A stretch of DNA of 64,000 nucleotides, from assembly GCA_018857735.1 (NCBI GenBank), contig JABMCL010001642.1, positions 43,501 through 107,500 of the forward strand, written 5' to 3'. Origin of the DNA: Alviniconcha marisindica. Taxonomy: Eukaryota; Mollusca; Gastropoda; Provannidae. The position numbers were made by a program, and so were the translations under genes. The first letter of the stretch is position 1; the number at the start of each line of letters is the position of its first letter. Under the pieces are notes generated by a model, which was not told the origin of the DNA, searched no databases, and saw only the letters and a program-made list of their open reading frames with translations. Positions 52,391-64,000 of this stretch are shown piece by piece.

Positions 52391-53757
52391 TTCAAACTAA
52401 AATGTACACTTGACGAAAAACAAACAAACAAACAAAGAAGAAGAAGAAGAACAACAACAAAAACATCACAGCCACATGAACAATAATAAATAAAACTACT
52501 GAGTATTTTAAATGCAGCTAAGGTAAATGCACAACTAAATATTATGCAGCTGGTAACTATAGATCTGTGAGCTCGCTGAGTATTTGATGACAACACTGCG
52601 CATGTCGCTGACGTCACAACCTTTCCTTGGGGAGTTGAATCACATGAAACAACTGGCGTTTCCTCGAAGAGGAGTGCTTATTACTCGGCGTGCAGTGGGG
52701 AAAAAATAATCACCACACGCTGATATGTAGAACATGAAAAACATCTTTGATGCAGTTCAGCTGACGCGGCTGAAGAGAGCGAAGCAGTCTGCGTCTATTT
52801 CACTAAAAACTTACCTGTCCGACACCCGTACCGCTGGTACCACAGACTAGTTTTCCACTACATCCACGGACCTACGTATAATTATGAAGGTCCACGACAG
52901 CATACAAGACAACTGTGACACAACGAGCGTTTGCTGCTTTCCGCGATAGCACAGCAGTGGTCTTCTACCCTTCACTGTCAAGTACTAGCCACGATAATCA
53001 CTCGGAATATTCTGCTACTATTGCGCGTCATCTGCCTTTCCATGCCGCCGACAGTTACACCTATTATTGGAAGGTGGACGTGGAGTCGCCCACGAGCGCA
53101 AAGGTCGCAAAGCGTGCTGTACGTGCGCACGAAGGCGAGAGAGGCAGTGAGGAGTGTGGACAAGTGAGAGTGTGAATAAGGGTTGGCCCTAACGCCAACC
53201 GTGAGCAGGATCGAGTAGAACTCGGGTACCTGGGTTTACACTGATTTCAGCCACTGCCGTTAGCAAACCGACAACAACGAACCTCCGTTGTTCGTCCACA
53301 GAGGAGAAACAACAACAAAACAAAAACAACAACAAACAAACAGACAAACAAACAAACAACAACAAAAACAAACGGGAAAAAAATCCCACAAGAAACAACA
53401 ACAACAACAACAAAAAACAACGAGCAAAACAGCAGAAGCCTGAATCGTCTACGGTAACTCTCACCTGGCATACGAGTAAACACAAGGTACATAAACTCCA
53501 CAGAAGGTACATCCTGCCTACTGCCTATTCTAAACTTCAAAGTGTGTACCAGCCGTGAAGTAGGGGACGAACATTATTATTTGTTTAATTGAAAATATTC
53601 ACAGAAACAAGTACGTAATAACTATGTACATAAATATTATGCCTATCATCCCAATGTGCCCAAATTATGTGCCCGTCATCCCAGTGTGCCTTATGAATAT
53701 TACCTCAAAAACAAATATCGTAAACGTTGCTAAATCTATTAATTTATAATGGGTTTG

Positions 53758-53760
<3 letters not shown>
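52390..53760. other. Intergenic, A/C-rich patches, nothing assigned
   Basis: A (CAA)n-rich stretch at 53305-53425 and a fairly G/C-rich unique stretch at 52740-53230 with an open frame (52915-53175) of no known family. A promoter or first exon cannot be excluded. Confidence 0.35.

Positions 53761-53796
<36 letters not shown>
53761..53796. repeat. (CT)n microsatellite
   Basis: About 18 CT units. Confidence 0.96.
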
Positions 53797-53797
<1 letters not shown>

Positions 53798-54025
53798 CAC
53801 CCCCCTCCACTCTCTTTTTTCTGTGTGTGCTAGCTTTCCACCATAGTTTTGATTTGTGTTTGAATGCTTGTTCTCGTGTAACGTGCGAAGTGCTATGGTA
53901 ATGCATTATTAGCATTTATCTTCTTGTTTATAAGGAATGTGTTGTGCAAACGTAATTTTTGCTTTCTAACCCCATGGGGCAAAGAACTCACTGAAAACCT
54001 ACAAACCATCAAAGATGAAAACGCG

Positions 54026-54300
54026 TGAGCCGGTTTGGCCTAGCGCCAAAGCATCAGGCTGGTAAGTAGAGGGATTTGGGTTCGATTTCGCTTCGGCTCT
54101 CCATTATCTTCAAAAGTCATGGCTTCGGTATGGCGACTTTACCCTCACAGTTAACGAAGCGTTAAAGTGGCTGACATCGCTGCTCATCTTAATGCAGTGT
54201 TAATGCTGAATCCTGTGTAACGCATGTGGGCAGAGGCGTGAAGAGCAAAAAGTACCAGCTGTGATAAAAAAATTGTAATGATTTCCCCTCTGTATATTTT
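54026..54300 (+). mobile_element. tRNA-headed SINE (copy 2)
   Basis: Head with A box (tggcctagcgccaaagc) and B box (gggttcgatt), body to about 54300. It is immediately followed by another dispersed repeat, ttagttagtgattggcttta, from 54313. Confidence 0.7.
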
Positions 54301-54959
54301 TTCTGCCAGTGTGGGAGTTAGTTAGTGATTGGCTTTAACGTCCCGTTAACCGCAAAGGGTCACATCAGGACGATCAAACTTTGTCATAAGCAAATGCACA
54401 TTTCAAGACTTTGTCACAAATGTAAACGCTTTCTAAAGTCAAATCCACAAAGTCAATCCTACACAAGCATAAAGCAAATCATACATATACAAACATCAAA
54501 CACACATTTTCGAAGAGTTAGACCCTTCAATAGTGCCCTTGGTAAAAAAAAAAAGAAAAAAAAAAAGGCATATAAATATAAGGCTAGGACATGCTGGTAT
54601 TGTCGATCACTTTAATTTATTGATGCCAGATTTTTTTTAATGCACAGAAACAATGAAAATTAAACAAATTTATATAAATGCATAATGGAAAATACCAGTC
54701 CCATATGGCAGCAACCTGCAAATACACCACCTACCAACTCTCATCTCCTAGCTGATCAGCAAGAACCATACAAAAAAAGCCTGTCTCTTAAAAAAAATGT
54801 GGAAGAATATTTTGGAAAGAAGAACGGACCGTTAGCAGTAAAAATCGGCAAACGGAGCAAGAGGACTAGGCAGAAAAACGAGAGAGAAGATAGGAAAAGG
54901 GATCAAATGACAGCCCTGAGATTCCATATAGGGTGCAACATCGGACACCCCCAAACGAC

Positions 54960-55190
54960 AACGGCCTACTTAAATCCTTCTGCCGAGGAAAGGAGTTTTT
55001 GGATCATCAGTCATCTTTGGTACCACCCACCGTTATCTCCCTTCTGAGGGAAGTAAGTGATGAAGACACGAGGAACAATGGCAGCATCAATAACGGCGTC
55101 GATGAAAACGACGACGAGGCACTTAATTCCTTCCATCGGGCAAAGGAATTTCTGGATCATCATTGATCTTTGGTGTCACCCACGTCACCA
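54960..55190 (+). repeat. Dispersed repeat, copies 2 and 3 of the 'ENDDE...FLDH' family
   Basis: Two adjacent copies in one open frame (54933-55166): LLKSFCRGKEFLDHQSSLVP and GVDENDDEALNSFHRAKEFL. Both are followed by (c)atctttggt(a/g)(c/t)cacccac. The repeat is probably part of a decayed element rather than a host gene. Confidence 0.6.
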
Positions 55191-55682
55191 AAAAACAGTC
55201 AGCCAGAGCGTCCTGTGGAATCGTGTCACCGTAGACGTCCCCCTGAGTCATGCAAAACCGGACAGCGGTGAGTGATCATATGGTGGCCACAGCGAGCACT
55301 CTTACACAGGGCGTCTAATGTGGCCACTGAGCATTTCTAATGTACACCGTTGAGCCGTACTGCTTAAAGCAAAGAAAACGTTCGGCTGCTATGTACGAAC
55401 GGGAAAAGAAAAGAAGAAGCAAAACCAACAAAAGACCCCCCCCCCCCCCCCCCCCCCCATGGCTCCCTCCAAAACAACAACAAACAAAAGACACACAACA
55501 AAACACAACAACAACAACAAAATACCCACACATAAAACAACAGCAATATCAGTATACTCGATTTGACAATAATGCATCACGCTCAAAGGCTACGGGCCCG
55601 CGTGTAATCCATTGCTAAACGCGAAGATGAGTGCGGAGAGTTATGTGGCCCTGGAATATAAAGCCTTTGCTGCTGCTGCTTC

Positions 55683-55858
<176 letters not shown>

Positions 55859-55949
55859 TGTACAACGAAACATTTCATAACTGTTAACAGTGCAGTCTAA
55901 AGAAATAGTCATTGCAAAAGAGAGACAAGTTGCAATATTACACAAAGCC

Positions 55950-55964
55950 ACACACACACACACA

Positions 55965-56057
<93 letters not shown>

Positions 56058-56090
56058 ACACACACATACGCGCCCGTGCGAGCGCTCGCG

Positions 56091-56142
<52 letters not shown>
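55950..56142. repeat. Compound (CA)n(CT)n(CA)n(CG)n(CA)n microsatellite
   Basis: Contains gctcgcgcgcgcgcgcac at about 56083-56101 between CA runs, a strong alternating purine-pyrimidine tract. Confidence 0.96.
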
Positions 56143-56144
<2 letters not shown>

Positions 56145-56254
56145 TTTTATAACTTTGCTCCACACAGGAATGCCGCACAGAATGCCGTGTGTGTTGTTTT
56201 GTTGGTGCGGATGGGTGTATACCTCTAACTACGCTAGTTGATGTATGTCACTTT

Positions 56255-56345
56255 TGTCGTTTGCTTATGTTTGCATGCTTACTGCTTTTCGAGACACTTT
56301 GATCGTTGTAAAACTTGGTGAATAAAGAATCTGAATCTGAAAAGG
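56255..56345 (+). mobile_element. LINE 3' tail ending in (GAATCT)n
   Basis: gtgaataaagaatctgaatc is a typical non-LTR 3' end with a hexamer tail. No coding portion was found upstream because a microsatellite abuts it. Confidence 0.55.
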
Positions 56346-57144
56346 CGGCGCTGAAACAGTAGGCTATTCAAAGACGTTCTCAAGGCTATACTTTGGCAGA
56401 AAGCACATTGCTGAAGGCATTTGTTATGCGAGGTCTCAGCAGCAGGGAATGTGTGAATATTGGGCCAGCTGACACTTGCATTGTGGTATAATCTGTTCAC
56501 CTTATTCAACACTAGCTGGCGTGATTTTGGCCCCTTTGGCGCAAGTTTGGTCCATTCGGCTTCATTTCAAAACAGTTAATCTAGTGATGCCCGCCGCCTC
56601 ACATATTTATGATGCGTTGTAATTTTGTTAGTCTGATTTAGCTGTGCGAAGCATTTGCATTCTGCTGGCACTAACACTCAAAGAAAAGCTTTCTTTAATA
56701 CAAAGAATAGCTTCTTCGCTACTGTCCTCACCGCTTCAAGTCCCTGTTGGTTATCTGCTTAGGTTGGCTGTAAATTGTATACAGTCAATAGTTATACTCG
56801 TGTGAGTGTATATGTGTGTGTGGGAGGGTGGGGGTGGGGGGTGGGGGGTGGGGGTGGGGGGGTGAGGAGGTGCTGTGTGTGTGTGGTGCCTGTATGTGTG
56901 CATGTATGCGCTTAGAATAGTCTTTCCGGACAAGATTACGCGCTGTATAATATTTTAATTATTGCTGTTTCTTCTTCTTCTTTTCTTCTTCTCCCTTGTT
57001 ATTTTTAGCCACGGGAACCCACCAGGAAGTAGGAGAGAAAAGTGTTTTTTTGTTTGTTTTGATTTTGCACCAGGGTATTTTAGGGTCCAAAACAACATGG
57101 GACATGAACGGGTCAACGTGTTTCTGAGCCAACTGGCGTGATTC

Positions 57145-58975
57145 TAGATGTGACTGTGGACCATCGAGATCTGGACCAGATGAAAATGATAGCGACGGAG
57201 GTGATGTCACTGCCGGAAACTGCCTCGTCCTGCCAGTATTCAGTGGCGATCGCCACACTGCATGATTCAGCGTCACCAGGTTACGTCCTAAGACCATTCA
57301 GTGGCGATCGACACACTGCAAGGCACAGCGTCACTAGGCTACCTGCTGCCAGCATTCAGTGGCGATCGACACACTGCATGGTACAGCGTCACCAGGTTAC
57401 GTCCTGTCGTTATTCAGTGGCGATCGACACACTACATGATACAGCGTCACCAGGTTACGTCCTGTCGTTAGTGGCGATCAACACACTACATGATACAGCG
57501 TCACCAGGTTGCGTCCTGCCATTATTCAGTGGCGATCGACACACTGCAAGGCACAGCGTCACCAGGTTACGTCCTGCCATTATACAGTGGCGATCGACAC
57601 ACTGCATGATACAGCGTCACCAGGTTACGTCCTAAGACCATTCAGTGGCGATCGACACACTGCATGATACAGCGTCACCATGTTAGGTCCTGTCGTTATT
57701 CAGTGGCGATCGACACACTGCATGATACAGCGTCACCAGGTTACGTCCTGTCGTTATTCAGTGGCGATCGACACGCTGCATGATACAGCGTCACCAGGTT
57801 ACGTCCTGTCGTTATTCAGTGGCGATCGCCACACTGCATGATACAGCGTCACCAGGTTACGTCCTAAGACCGTTCAGTGGTGATCGACACGCTGCATGAT
57901 ACAGCGTCACCAGGTTACATCCTGTCGTTATTCAGTGGTGATCGACACACTACATGATACAACGTCACCAGGTTAGGTCCTGTCGTTATTCAGTGGCGAT
58001 CGACACACTGCATGATACAGCGTCACCAGGTTACGTCCTGCCATTATTCAGTGGCGATCGACACACTGCATGATACAGCGTCACCAGGTTACGTCCTGCC
58101 ATTATTCAGTGGCGATCGACACACTGCATGATACAGCGTCACCAGGTTACGTCCTGCCATTATTCAGTGGCGATCGACACACTGCATGATACAGCGTCAC
58201 CAGGTTACGTCCTGCCATTATTCAGTGGCGATCGACACACTGCATGATACAGCGTCACCAGGTTACGTCCTGCCATTATTCAGTGGCGATCGACACACTG
58301 CATGATACAGCGTCACCAGGTTACGTCCTGCCATTATTCAGTGGCGATCGACACACTGCATGATACAGCGTCACCAGGTTACGTCCTGCCATTATTCAGT
58401 GGCGATGGACACACTGCAAGGCACAGCGTCACCGCACTGACAGGGCATGGCGAGGTGCCCAACCTCTCCACACTGCGGTCAAAGAAGTGGTTCCAGCAGT
58501 GTGGTCATTGCGCCAGACCGCTGTGCGTGGACGTGGTGGTGGTGGTGGGGTGTACAGTCCAGATCCCTTTTAGGACATGGATATTTTCCCCGCTTTCTCA
58601 GTCGTTCGTCGCAGGAGGCAGGCTAAGAAGCTAAGCATCTAGTCTTTTGGACGGTTCGGAAACCCCAGGATCCCAGTGTTAATGGGATGCAGGCAGGCAC
58701 ACGTCTAAGACCACACGGTAGTGAAAGCGGAAGACGGGGAGAAACCTCCCGCTGCCATGGGGAAATAATCCGGGGGGACATTCCACCCACAGTGTAGCGT
58801 TGTTCATGCACACCCACTCGTTTTGCCAGGCCGCAAATTCAGTCGTCTCCACACAGCGAACGAGAGGTGAAAATCGCACTGAATGTGATGTGACTGTGGA
58901 CCATCGAGGAAATCTGGACCAGATGAAAATGAAAGCGGTGGAGGTGACGTCACTTCCGGAAGCTGACCCGACCTG
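57145..58975. repeat. Duplicated 80-90-bp seed in front of both minisatellites
   Basis: Copies at 57148-57228 and 58887-58970 share gtgactgtggaccatcgag and tctggaccagatgaaaatga. They differ by substitutions and one 3-base indel, so the frame is kept (DVTVDHR..LDQMKM..EV). Confidence 0.85.
57230..58435. repeat. About 58-bp minisatellite, about 21 units
   Basis: Core ttcagtggcgatcgacacac then tgcatgatacagcgtcacca and ggttacgtcctgcc. The right half is almost homogeneous, the left half variable. Its left flank (57145-57230) is duplicated at 58885-58975. Confidence 0.96.
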
Positions 58976-59555
58976 TCATTATTTATCGACACACTGTCAG
59001 ACACGAGGCTGCTTCCCGCCATTATTCAGTGACACACGACACACTGTCAGACACGAGGCTGCTTCCTGCCATTATTCAGTGACACTCCACACACTGTCAG
59101 ACACGAGGCTGCTTCCTGCCATTATTCAGTGACACACGACACACTGTCAGACACGAGGCTGCTTCCTGCCATTATTCAGTGACACTCCACACACTGTCAG
59201 ACACGAGGCTGCTTACTGCCATTATTCAGTGACACTCGACACACTGTCAGACACGAGGCTGCTTCCTGCCATTAATCAGTGACACACGACACACTGTCAG
59301 ACACGAGGCTGCTTCCTGCCATTATTCAGTGACACATGACACACTGTCAGACACGAGGCTGCTTCCTGCCATCATTCAGTGACACACAACACACTGTCGG
59401 ACACGAGGCTGCTTCCTGCCATTATTCAGTGACACACGACACACTGTCAGACACGAGGCTGCTTCCTGCCATTATTCAGTAACACACGACACACTGTCAG
59501 GCACGAGGCATGACACACTGTCAGGCACGAGGCATGACACACTGTCAGGCTTGCT
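58975..59555. repeat. About 51-bp minisatellite, about eleven units
   Basis: Core gacacactgtcagacacgag then gctgcttcctgccattattc. Shares cctgccattattcagtg with the array at 57230-58435 and is preceded by a copy of the same unique seed. Confidence 0.95.
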
Positions 59556-60450
59556 TGAAGTAGACGAAGAACACAAGGAGTCATGGGCCATGGTTAATGA
59601 GCTAGGTCACGAGTAATGAGATTGAAAGTGAGGCTGGGTGTGCAAGAACCTAATGTCAAGAGCGCGTATGGATATTGCCGTCGGACCGTAGCCTACACCT
59701 AAGCCTCGCTTTCAGTCTCGGTTACCTCACCTCGATGAGCATGTCTGGAAATGGTCCACGGAGATAGTCTAACGCACAACAGCTGGCAATGAGATGATGC
59801 CAAAACATAGATCATGAAGCGACCAAACAATTCCAGTTTAACACACTGTTGCGCACCTAGCAGTCCCAACAGACAGCAAAACATACACACGCAAACACTT
59901 GCTGTGCTCATGAATTGGCTGTGTGTAGCACCTGTCACGTTGTTTTTCAGAACTGACGGTGTACACACACTTGGACCGCCGTTTACTTCTTGTTCTGTCG
60001 CCTCCATGTCCTATCGGCGAGCTGTCATTTTAAACCGAATCGGGCAGAAGAAACACATCCAAAAAATCTTACAAATTAAATGTCAACAGCAACAGCGTTT
60101 GCGTGAAGACTTGGGATGGAAGGCCATATTTCATATTTTCCGTCGACTGCCACAGACCTGTTAGCGGTTAAAAATGTCCCAGCTGTTTTTCCTGTCTCTG
60201 AACATAAAATGTCCCAGCTGAACATGTTGCCGCGTTGATGTCTGAAATGTCCCTTTCATTTCATCGCATCCGTGACAGTGGCCTCTGAGGGAACAAGTCA
60301 AAGGCGTCTCATTGCACTAGTGTAACCATCCGAGTGGTGTGGTGAATAGAGGTGCACCCGCACTGGTATTCTGCTGAAAGAGTGCGGGCAAGGGAGAGAG
60401 GGGAGGGTGGAGGGGGTGAGGACTTGAGCAGAAAAGAAGCGAGTCAAACT
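59556..60450. other. Intergenic, nothing assigned
   Basis: Overlapping open frames on both strands (59699-60007 minus; 59814-60164 plus) have no recognisable family and no splice context that convinces me. Confidence 0.35.
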
Positions 60451-60725
60451 GATATATGCACGTATTTTGAAAGTCAAGCATAAAATCAAACTGATATATG
60501 CACGTATTTTGAAAGTCAAGCATAAAATCAAACTGATTTATGCACGTATTTTGAAAATCAAGCATAAAATCAAACTGATTTACGCACGTATTTTGAAAGT
60601 CAAGCATAAAGTCAAACTGATTTATGCACGTATTTTGAAAGTCAAGCATAAAATCAAACTGATATATGCACGTATTTTGTAATTCAAGCATAGACTGAAA
60701 CTGATATAGCCTATGCACGTATTTT
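60450..60725. repeat. 41-bp minisatellite, about seven units
   Basis: Core tatgcacgtattttgaaagt then caagcataaaatcaaactga. It reads open in two frames because the repeat lacks stops. Confidence 0.94.
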
Positions 60726-60969
60726 CAAACTCAAGAATGACACTAATATAGATATATTACGCAAACACGAAACTATTCTTATTGTTGTTATCACAAGTTC
60801 AAAAATCGACATGTTTGCGGTGCCGTTCAAGTTAATCTGAATGTCAACAAACAACAGCAAGTCCAATGACGAACAGCTACTGGGGATTCTCATTCTCTTC
60901 ATCAGCTGTAATGAGAAAATAGGACACGAAATTAGACAGGAAGTTAACTTCATCGTGTCCCACAATTGG

Positions 60970-60971
<2 letters not shown>

Positions 60972-61055
<84 letters not shown>
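60972..61055. repeat. (GA)n microsatellite
   Basis: About 40 GA units with one interruption. Confidence 0.97.
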
Positions 61056-61056
<1 letters not shown>

Positions 61057-61909
61057 AAACAAACAAAGCACCGCCACACGACAACACAACAATAATGAAA
61101 CTCACAAGCTCTCCAGAGATTGGACCGAATTTCCCCCCGAGTCCAGGGGACTGAACTCTCAGAATGTCAAATGCACGCATGATTCGATTATTTCTCTTGC
61201 AGCCACAATGGTCTCGCTACATCGAAACAATTTACACATCAACCAAGGTTTCAACACGCAAATAAATTGACAAAGAACATAAATTAATAGGCGTAATGTT
61301 GCATGATGCCGTCCCAAAGCCTGATGCCGTCCCTTGGCTGCAGCCACTAGGTAGCTACAGAGCATCCATTGTGTGGTTACGTGCAATCTGCCTCGTGTCT
61401 CTTCATCACTGGCTACGTTTTTACCGGAACATTGCAATTGCACAGGATTGATCCGTCCGGTCCCTAAAAGTCCTACTGTGTCAATAGCAACTGCACATGA
61501 TTACAATTGTTTTTTTCTAACAATTTCTGGGCCCCAGTCGTCTGACTGTCAGTGTGTATCATTAAAAAAGTCATGAACGCACAAGAAATAACATTTCGTA
61601 AAGCCAAAAATCTAAGTATTAAAGCATACGCTTGCACACTAACTGTCGGCGAATAAAAATGAGTACAAAATTGTGGAGTCGAAAATAACAGCCACACATT
61701 CCGACCCGATTCCACAGTCAGAGGCATCTGCGGCTGTGAACAAGGAAATCCACTCTCATCAAAGCTCGTCAGCCCTGTGGCGCCCTCTGCGGGAATCTCT
61801 ACGAAGTTTATTCGGGGTCAGCGAAACTGCAACCTGTGCAATTGCCATGCCATGCGCAATCAAACCTGTACATCTGTTATGCAGCTGCTTTTCCGTGCGT
61901 GTCAGTCGG

Positions 61910-62168
61910 ATATTCTCACATACCCGGGGCTGAGTCGGATCTGCTCACATACCCGGGCCCTGAGTCGGATCTCTTTACATATTCAGGCCCCTGAGTCGGA
62001 TCTCTTCACATACCCGGCCCATGAGTCGGATCTGCTCACATACCCGGCCCTCAGTCGGATCTCTTCACATACCCGGCCCATGAGTCGGATCTGCTCACAT
62101 ACCCGGCCCTCAGTCGGATCTCTTTACATACCCGGGCCCTGAGTCGGATCTCCTCACATATCCGGGCC
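61910..62168. repeat. 28-29-bp minisatellite, about nine units
   Basis: Core gagtcggatctcttcacata then cccggccc. It lies about 600 bp 3' of the guanylyl cyclase stop codon, so it may be inside its 3' UTR. Confidence 0.93.
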
Positions 62169-62737
62169 CCTGCCCATGCCAAAGAAGCGTACTCAAGGCA
62201 TGGGACAGCATCGTTCAATTTGTCCACACATAGTTATCTGCCTTCAAGAATTCAGTCTAGGATAATAGACACTAGACGACGCTCAGGAAAACAATCCCAA
62301 CTTGGAAAGCCCTCATGTTGGAGTGTTTGGGGGGCGCTAACGTCCAGCGTGCCTCGGTCAGGACGGGATAACACTGCACGACAACAGCCTATCTGAATAC
62401 ATCCACCCATCAGAAGCAAGGCGCATCATCTCTCGCCTCAAACTTACTCGCTTTCTTTGATTATGTCAGAGCCCAGTCTTGAACACTACACGTCTATCGA
62501 TCTCTTCAGCCGGATCTTGGAGCAACAGAATCAGTTAACAACTGTAATAAATACCAGCCGCTTGGGAAAGCGTTTGAGTTCAGTTATTCTCTTGGAAGCA
62601 AAGCGCTGAGTAACAAAATCGACCCACAAAACAGTTCTCGTCGCTTTCTCGTTGACGGGCAAATTGTAAAAACGAGCACTTTAATGAAAACTGATCAGAT
62701 CCACAGTCATACATGAAAACGCCTACAACAATAAAAT
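62169..62737 (-). other. Probable 3' UTR of the guanylyl cyclase
   Basis: Unique sequence directly 3' of the stop codon on the minus strand. There is no close AATAAA; the nearest seen is at 61807-61812, beyond the minisatellite. Confidence 0.4.
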
Positions 62738-63052
62738 TCAGAGTAAACTACAAGTTTTACTTTTGGATTTTTCTGGTCGGGAATCTTTCCTACCAACGCC
62801 CGAGATGTTACGACCTTGACCTTGGGGCAGGGGCCTACTGACGGCGCTGTTCTTCCTGGCGGAGCTCACGTTACTTCCACTTCCGGCCCGGGAGTTCCGG
62901 CCGCTGCTCAGGTGCTTGACGGGTGAGCAAGGTTCCTGCACGTCTGACGTGGGTACGGGGTACACGTGGCGAGCCTTGTCGTTGTTGTTCACCCTTCTGC
63001 TGTTGTTCTGCTGGTTCGTGTTGCTGCTGGAATGGAACTGTTGTTGCTGTTG

Positions 63053-63086
<34 letters not shown>

Positions 63087-63622
63087 ATCCCGTTGCCAGG
63101 GTGGTGGTTCTCCTTTGGGTCGAGCTGTCGCGTGTGATCCGGAACTGACGTCGACACGATCGTCACTTCCGGCGGAAGGACCACAGGGGGAGTCGGGGAG
63201 CTGGAGCCGGAACGGGTAGGGGGCACGGCCTGCGTCGGTTTCGTCCCCGCGCCGACCTGCGACGTCGCAGAGGACGCTCGCCCGACAGCCGGGGGAGTGG
63301 CGCCTTGACCCTCCTTGTCGTGCACGTGGTTCAAACCTCTGCTCTCTACGCGGGAGTCGGGGGCGCCGCCCGCCGGACCGTGCGCCGGGGATTGCTGCGG
63401 CGTGGACCTCGGGGTGGCTCTCCGGGTGCAGTCGACGTTGAGGTCGTCGAAGGAGACGGGCGAGTAGATGGAGCGGTGCGAGAGGTCGGTGGAGTGCGAG
63501 CGGTTCCTCTGGGCGTGCAGCTGCTTCTCCTGCTCCATCAGCTGGGCGAAGGGGCAGCGGGGCAGCCGGTCAGGGTCGTTCTCCCGCCCCAGCAGCCAGT
63601 AGGTCTTCATGTTGCCTTTGCC
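62738..63622 (-). CDS. Receptor guanylyl cyclase, last exon: end of catalytic domain plus long tail
   Basis: Begins GKGNMKTYWLLGRE, the conserved end of the class III catalytic domain of membrane guanylyl cyclases (family pattern KGKGxMxTYWLxG), which make cGMP from GTP at the cytoplasmic face. About 280 further residues form a low-complexity tail: a conserved-looking YSPVSFDDLN block, Pro/Ser/Thr-rich segments, a run of about 17 Gln (63030-63087), then Asn/Ser-rich and basic regions, ending KSKSKTCSLL and stop. The acceptor is gtgcag|GGCAAA at 63622. The rest of the gene lies beyond the right edge. Long tails occur in some invertebrate receptor cyclases such as Drosophila Gyc76C; exact orthology is not decidable here. 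An AATAAA on the minus strand (61807-61812) is a possible poly(A) signal. Confidence 0.88.
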
Positions 63623-63631
63623 CTGCACGGA

Positions 63632-63720
63632 CAGACAGACAGACAGTCAGACAGACAGACAGTCAGACAGACAGACAGACACACATACAAACACACACAT
63701 AGACAAACAGGCACAGGCAC

Positions 63721-63756
<36 letters not shown>

Positions 63757-63797
63757 CAGACATACAAACACACACATAGACAAACAGGCACAGGCAC

Positions 63798-63860
<63 letters not shown>

Positions 63861-63934
63861 CACGCACAGACAGACACACATATAAACACACACATAGACA
63901 CGCAGGCATAAGCACACGGACACACAGACAGGCA

Positions 63935-64000
<66 letters not shown>
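63632..64000. repeat. (ACAG)n and (CA)n microsatellites in the guanylyl cyclase intron
   Basis: Begins within 10 bases of the last-exon acceptor. On the transcript strand it gives a long CTGT/GT pyrimidine-rich tract leading into gtgcag|GGC. A roughly 90-bp block (63680-63750) recurs at about 63765-63810. Confidence 0.95.

Noticed and set aside
52915..53175. Possible 5' exon or promoter in a G/C-richer unique stretch
   Set aside because: No family match, no partner exon and no clear splice donor in a useful frame.

Overview
This is eukaryotic nuclear DNA. The genes have many small exons with GT-AG introns, and about half of the window is tandem and dispersed repeats. Gene content and the tRNA-headed SINEs, LINE tails and short DNA transposons suggest a marine invertebrate, probably a gastropod mollusc. 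That placement is inference; no diagnostic marker was seen.

Layout. (1) Positions 63-37462, minus strand: an almost complete NUP160 gene, the nucleoporin of the Y (NUP107-160) complex. I could place 32 exons with canonical splice sites and consistent phases. They total 4209 nt (1403 codons); only the last C-terminal exon(s) lie beyond the left edge. (2) Positions 37463-37761: a 300-bp head-to-head promoter interval with a consensus ETS site. (3) Positions 37762-42602, plus strand: a complete six-exon SNRPC gene (U1 snRNP protein C, 157 aa). (4) Positions 42603-62737: a gene-poor, repeat-rich interval with long (GT)n, (GA)n and (CA)n tracts, five large minisatellites, MITEs and SINEs. (5) Positions 62738-63622, minus strand: the last exon of a membrane-receptor guanylyl cyclase, with a long low-complexity tail, a polyglutamine run and a C-terminal Cys-Ser-Leu-Leu. 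The rest of that gene lies beyond the right edge.

NUP160 introns carry much foreign DNA: a broken hAT transposase gene with its own intron (28623-32038), two copies of a TTAA-flanked MITE in opposite orientation, a second TTAA MITE, a TA-flanked MITE, a LINE remnant and SINEs.

The most unusual signal is that several intronic minisatellites of NUP160 are built from pieces of the neighbouring exon and its splice site. At six acceptors (exons 7, 12, 14, 17, 23, 32) the repeat unit holds the acceptor, or a degraded version of it, plus the first bases of the exon. At exon 25 a conserved coding segment inside the exon recurs five times in the next intron. At exon 17 the donor side also begins a repeat whose every unit starts like a 5' splice site.
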